Source: Rhodoferax sp.
Lineage (GTDB): Bacteria > Pseudomonadota > Gammaproteobacteria > Burkholderiales > Burkholderiaceae_C
Assembly: GCF_028714215.1 (NCBI RefSeq)
Contig: NZ_JAQTMS010000012.1
Span: forward strand, 35,007-99,006
DNA length: 64,000 nucleotides
Reading direction: 5' to 3'
How positions within the stretch are numbered: the first letter of the stretch is position 1; every line of letters begins with the position of its first letter. Under the pieces are notes generated by a model. That model did no database searches. It had not been told where the DNA came from and saw only the letters and a list, made by a program, of their open reading frames with translations. Below are positions 62,928 through 64,000 of the stretch, piece after piece. The position numbers and the translations under genes are program-made.

Positions 62928-63851
62928 ATGTCTAGTCGACCAACCCTTCCGGGTGGGATCATCCTTTTGGAGCGCGGTTGGCTCTCGTCGAATAACATTT
63001 TGGTCTGTGGCCGCGACTCATGCGCGCTCGTTGACAGCGGTTATGTTTCGCATGCTAAGCAAACCATTTCGCTAGTCGAAACAGTACTTGCCGGACGGCA
63101 ACTCAACCTGTTGGTAAATACCCACTTACATAGCGATCATTGTGGTGGTAACGCTGCGCTGCAAGACCACTACCCAGAGCTGACAACTCTGATACCCCCT
63201 GGGTTGTCAGAGCACGTACGCAGTTGGGACCCGCAAGCCCTTACTTACACCCCAACCGGGCAAAGTTGCCCACAGTTTCAATTCAATTCAGTGATGGAGC
63301 CAGGAACTGAGATCAAGCTCGGCGACCTGAGTTGGCAGATTCACGCCGCACCTGGCCATGACCCACATTCGGTCATCCTGTTTGAACCCAGCTCCCGTGT
63401 CTTGCTATCTGCAGATGCTTTATGGGAAAGTGGTTTCGGTGTTGTGTTCCCCGAGCTGGAGGGGTCAGATGCATTTGACGAGGTAGGACAAACGATTGAC
63501 TTGATTGAATCACTTTCACCAAAGATAGTGATTCCGGGTCATGGTCCAGCATTTTCGAACATCAAAACCGCCATCACGGCAGCACGTAGACGTTTGGACG
63601 GCTTTGTCGCTGACCCGGCAAGACATGTTAAATATGCGAGCAAAGTGCTATTGAAGTTTAAGCTGCTTGAAGCTCAGGCTATTGAACTGCCCCTATTTAC
63701 TGCCTGGGCCCTTTCATCGCCCTATTTCAGGCTCCTTCACGCCCAGCACGTTTTCAACATTGATTTTCCTCAATGGATCGATCAGTTGACACTGGAATTG
63801 GTCAAATCCGGCGCCGCATCACGCGACGGGTTAACCGTCAGGAACACCTAA
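62928..63851 (+). CDS. MBL-fold metallohydrolase
   Basis: The 307-residue protein has the metal-binding signature NTHLHSDHCGGN near residue 65, a further histidine in APGHDPHSVILF, an aspartate in LLSADALWESGFGVV and a closing IPGHGP. These are the five ligand regions of a dinuclear zinc hydrolase. A C-terminal helical segment of about 90 residues may contribute to substrate specificity. Co-location with fadD hints at a thioester or lipid-related substrate, but that is a guess. Confidence 0.85.
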   Translation: MSSRPTLPGGIILLERGWLSSNNILVCGRDSCALVDSGYVSHAKQTISLVETVLAGRQLNLLVNTHLHSDHCGGNAALQDHYPELTTLIPPGLSEHVRSWDPQALTYTPTGQSCPQFQFNSVMEPGTEIKLGDLSWQIHAAPGHDPHSVILFEPSSRVLLSADALWESGFGVVFPELEGSDAFDEVGQTIDLIESLSPKIVIPGHGPAFSNIKTAITAARRRLDGFVADPARHVKYASKVLLKFKLLEAQAIELPLFTAWALSSPYFRLLHAQHVFNIDFPQWIDQLTLELVKSGAASRDGLTVRNT

Positions 63852-63872
63852 AACGGAGAGAAGTTTTTAGGC

Positions 63873-63906
63873 AAAAAAAACGCCCAATCATTACGACTGG
63901 GCGTTT
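63873..63906 (-). terminator. Rho-independent terminator of the rRNA operon
   Basis: On the minus strand TGGGCGTTT pairs with AAACGCCCA (63898-63906 and 63878-63886) around an 11-base loop, and an eight-base T run follows (plus-strand A run 63873-63880). It lies just after the 5S rRNA 3' end. It would also slow transcription arriving from the plus-strand MBL gene. Confidence 0.93.
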
Positions 63907-63916
63907 CGGTTTAATA

Positions 63917-64000
63917 GCCTGACGATGTCCTACTTTCACACGGGAATCCGCACTATCATCGGCGCAGAAGCGTTTCACTGTCCTGTTCGGGATGGGAAGG
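63917..64000 (-). rRNA. rrf: 5S ribosomal RNA, 3' part (continues beyond the window)
   Basis: The minus strand reads CCCATCCCGAACAGGACAGT near 64000 and GTGAAAGTAGGACATCGTC near the 3' end. Both are highly conserved 5S rRNA segments of betaproteobacteria. About 84 bases are visible, and the 5' part lies outside the window. The 3' end near 63917 is estimated from the conserved GGC ending. It is the last gene of an rRNA operon that runs leftward into this window. Confidence 0.95.

Overview
The window looks like a chromosomal segment of a betaproteobacterium of the order Burkholderiales, most likely a Comamonadaceae relative (Rhodoferax/Polaromonas type). This rests on gene content and order: lptM-lysA, msrPQ, a c4-type cytochrome beside engB, two LpxL/HtrB-type acyltransferases divergent from metK, an imuA-imuB-dnaE2 cassette behind a perfect LexA box, and high-GC host genes. 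The genus call is inference; no 16S sequence is present. The far right end contains the 3' part of a 5S rRNA gene on the minus strand, so an rRNA operon lies just beyond the window.

Layout. (1) 1-~7550: an integrated filamentous phage (inovirus), cut by the left edge. It has a leftward HTH regulator with three evenly spaced operator-like repeats, a Rep_trans-type replication initiator, a probable ssDNA-binding protein, small virion or membrane proteins, a major coat protein, a 19-residue hydrophobic peptide, a pIII-like adhesin with an extreme alanine-rich middle, a pVI-like protein, Zot (pI) and a serine recombinase. The recombinase stop codon is 13 bp from lptM, so the prophage lies directly upstream of lptM-lysA. 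(2) 7558-16458: housekeeping genes (lptM, lysA, msrQ, msrP, cytochrome c4, engB, a hydrolase, two lipid A acyltransferases, metK). (3) 16485-21852: lipopolysaccharide/lipid-linked sugar genes (family 9 glycosyltransferase, GtrA, ArnT-like GT-C) facing an unknown membrane protein and a sialidase-fold protein. (4) 21915-28499: a large GGDEF/EAL sensor, a lipoprotein, a DUF2975-type membrane protein with an Xre regulator, and RaiA/HPF and CBS stress proteins. (5) 28516-33750: the LexA-controlled imuA-imuB-dnaE2 mutagenesis cassette.

(6) 33855-47000: a type II secretion system. gspD-C-M-L-K-J-I-H-G-F run leftward as one tightly overlapping array, and gspE runs rightward. Between the two arms is a strongly expressed-looking 554-residue exported protein with its own promoter, long leader and strong terminator, then a small exported protein containing a run of ten C. 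gspE overlaps the next operon, (7) 46993-58770: Wzm/Wzt ABC export of a polysaccharide, a 1350-residue methyltransferase-methyltransferase-coiled coil-glycosyltransferase-glycosyltransferase protein, wecB, further glycosyltransferases, and a GtrA-GT-C fusion. The most interesting reading is a surface-layer-type system: an abundant protein exported by a dedicated type II machine and perhaps anchored to the O-polysaccharide encoded next door. This is inference by analogy with Aeromonas and Caulobacter S-layers. (8) 59125-64000: a Bcr/CflA-type efflux pump, an unknown protein, a fadD-type acyl-CoA ligase, an MBL-fold hydrolase, and the 5S rRNA end with its terminator.
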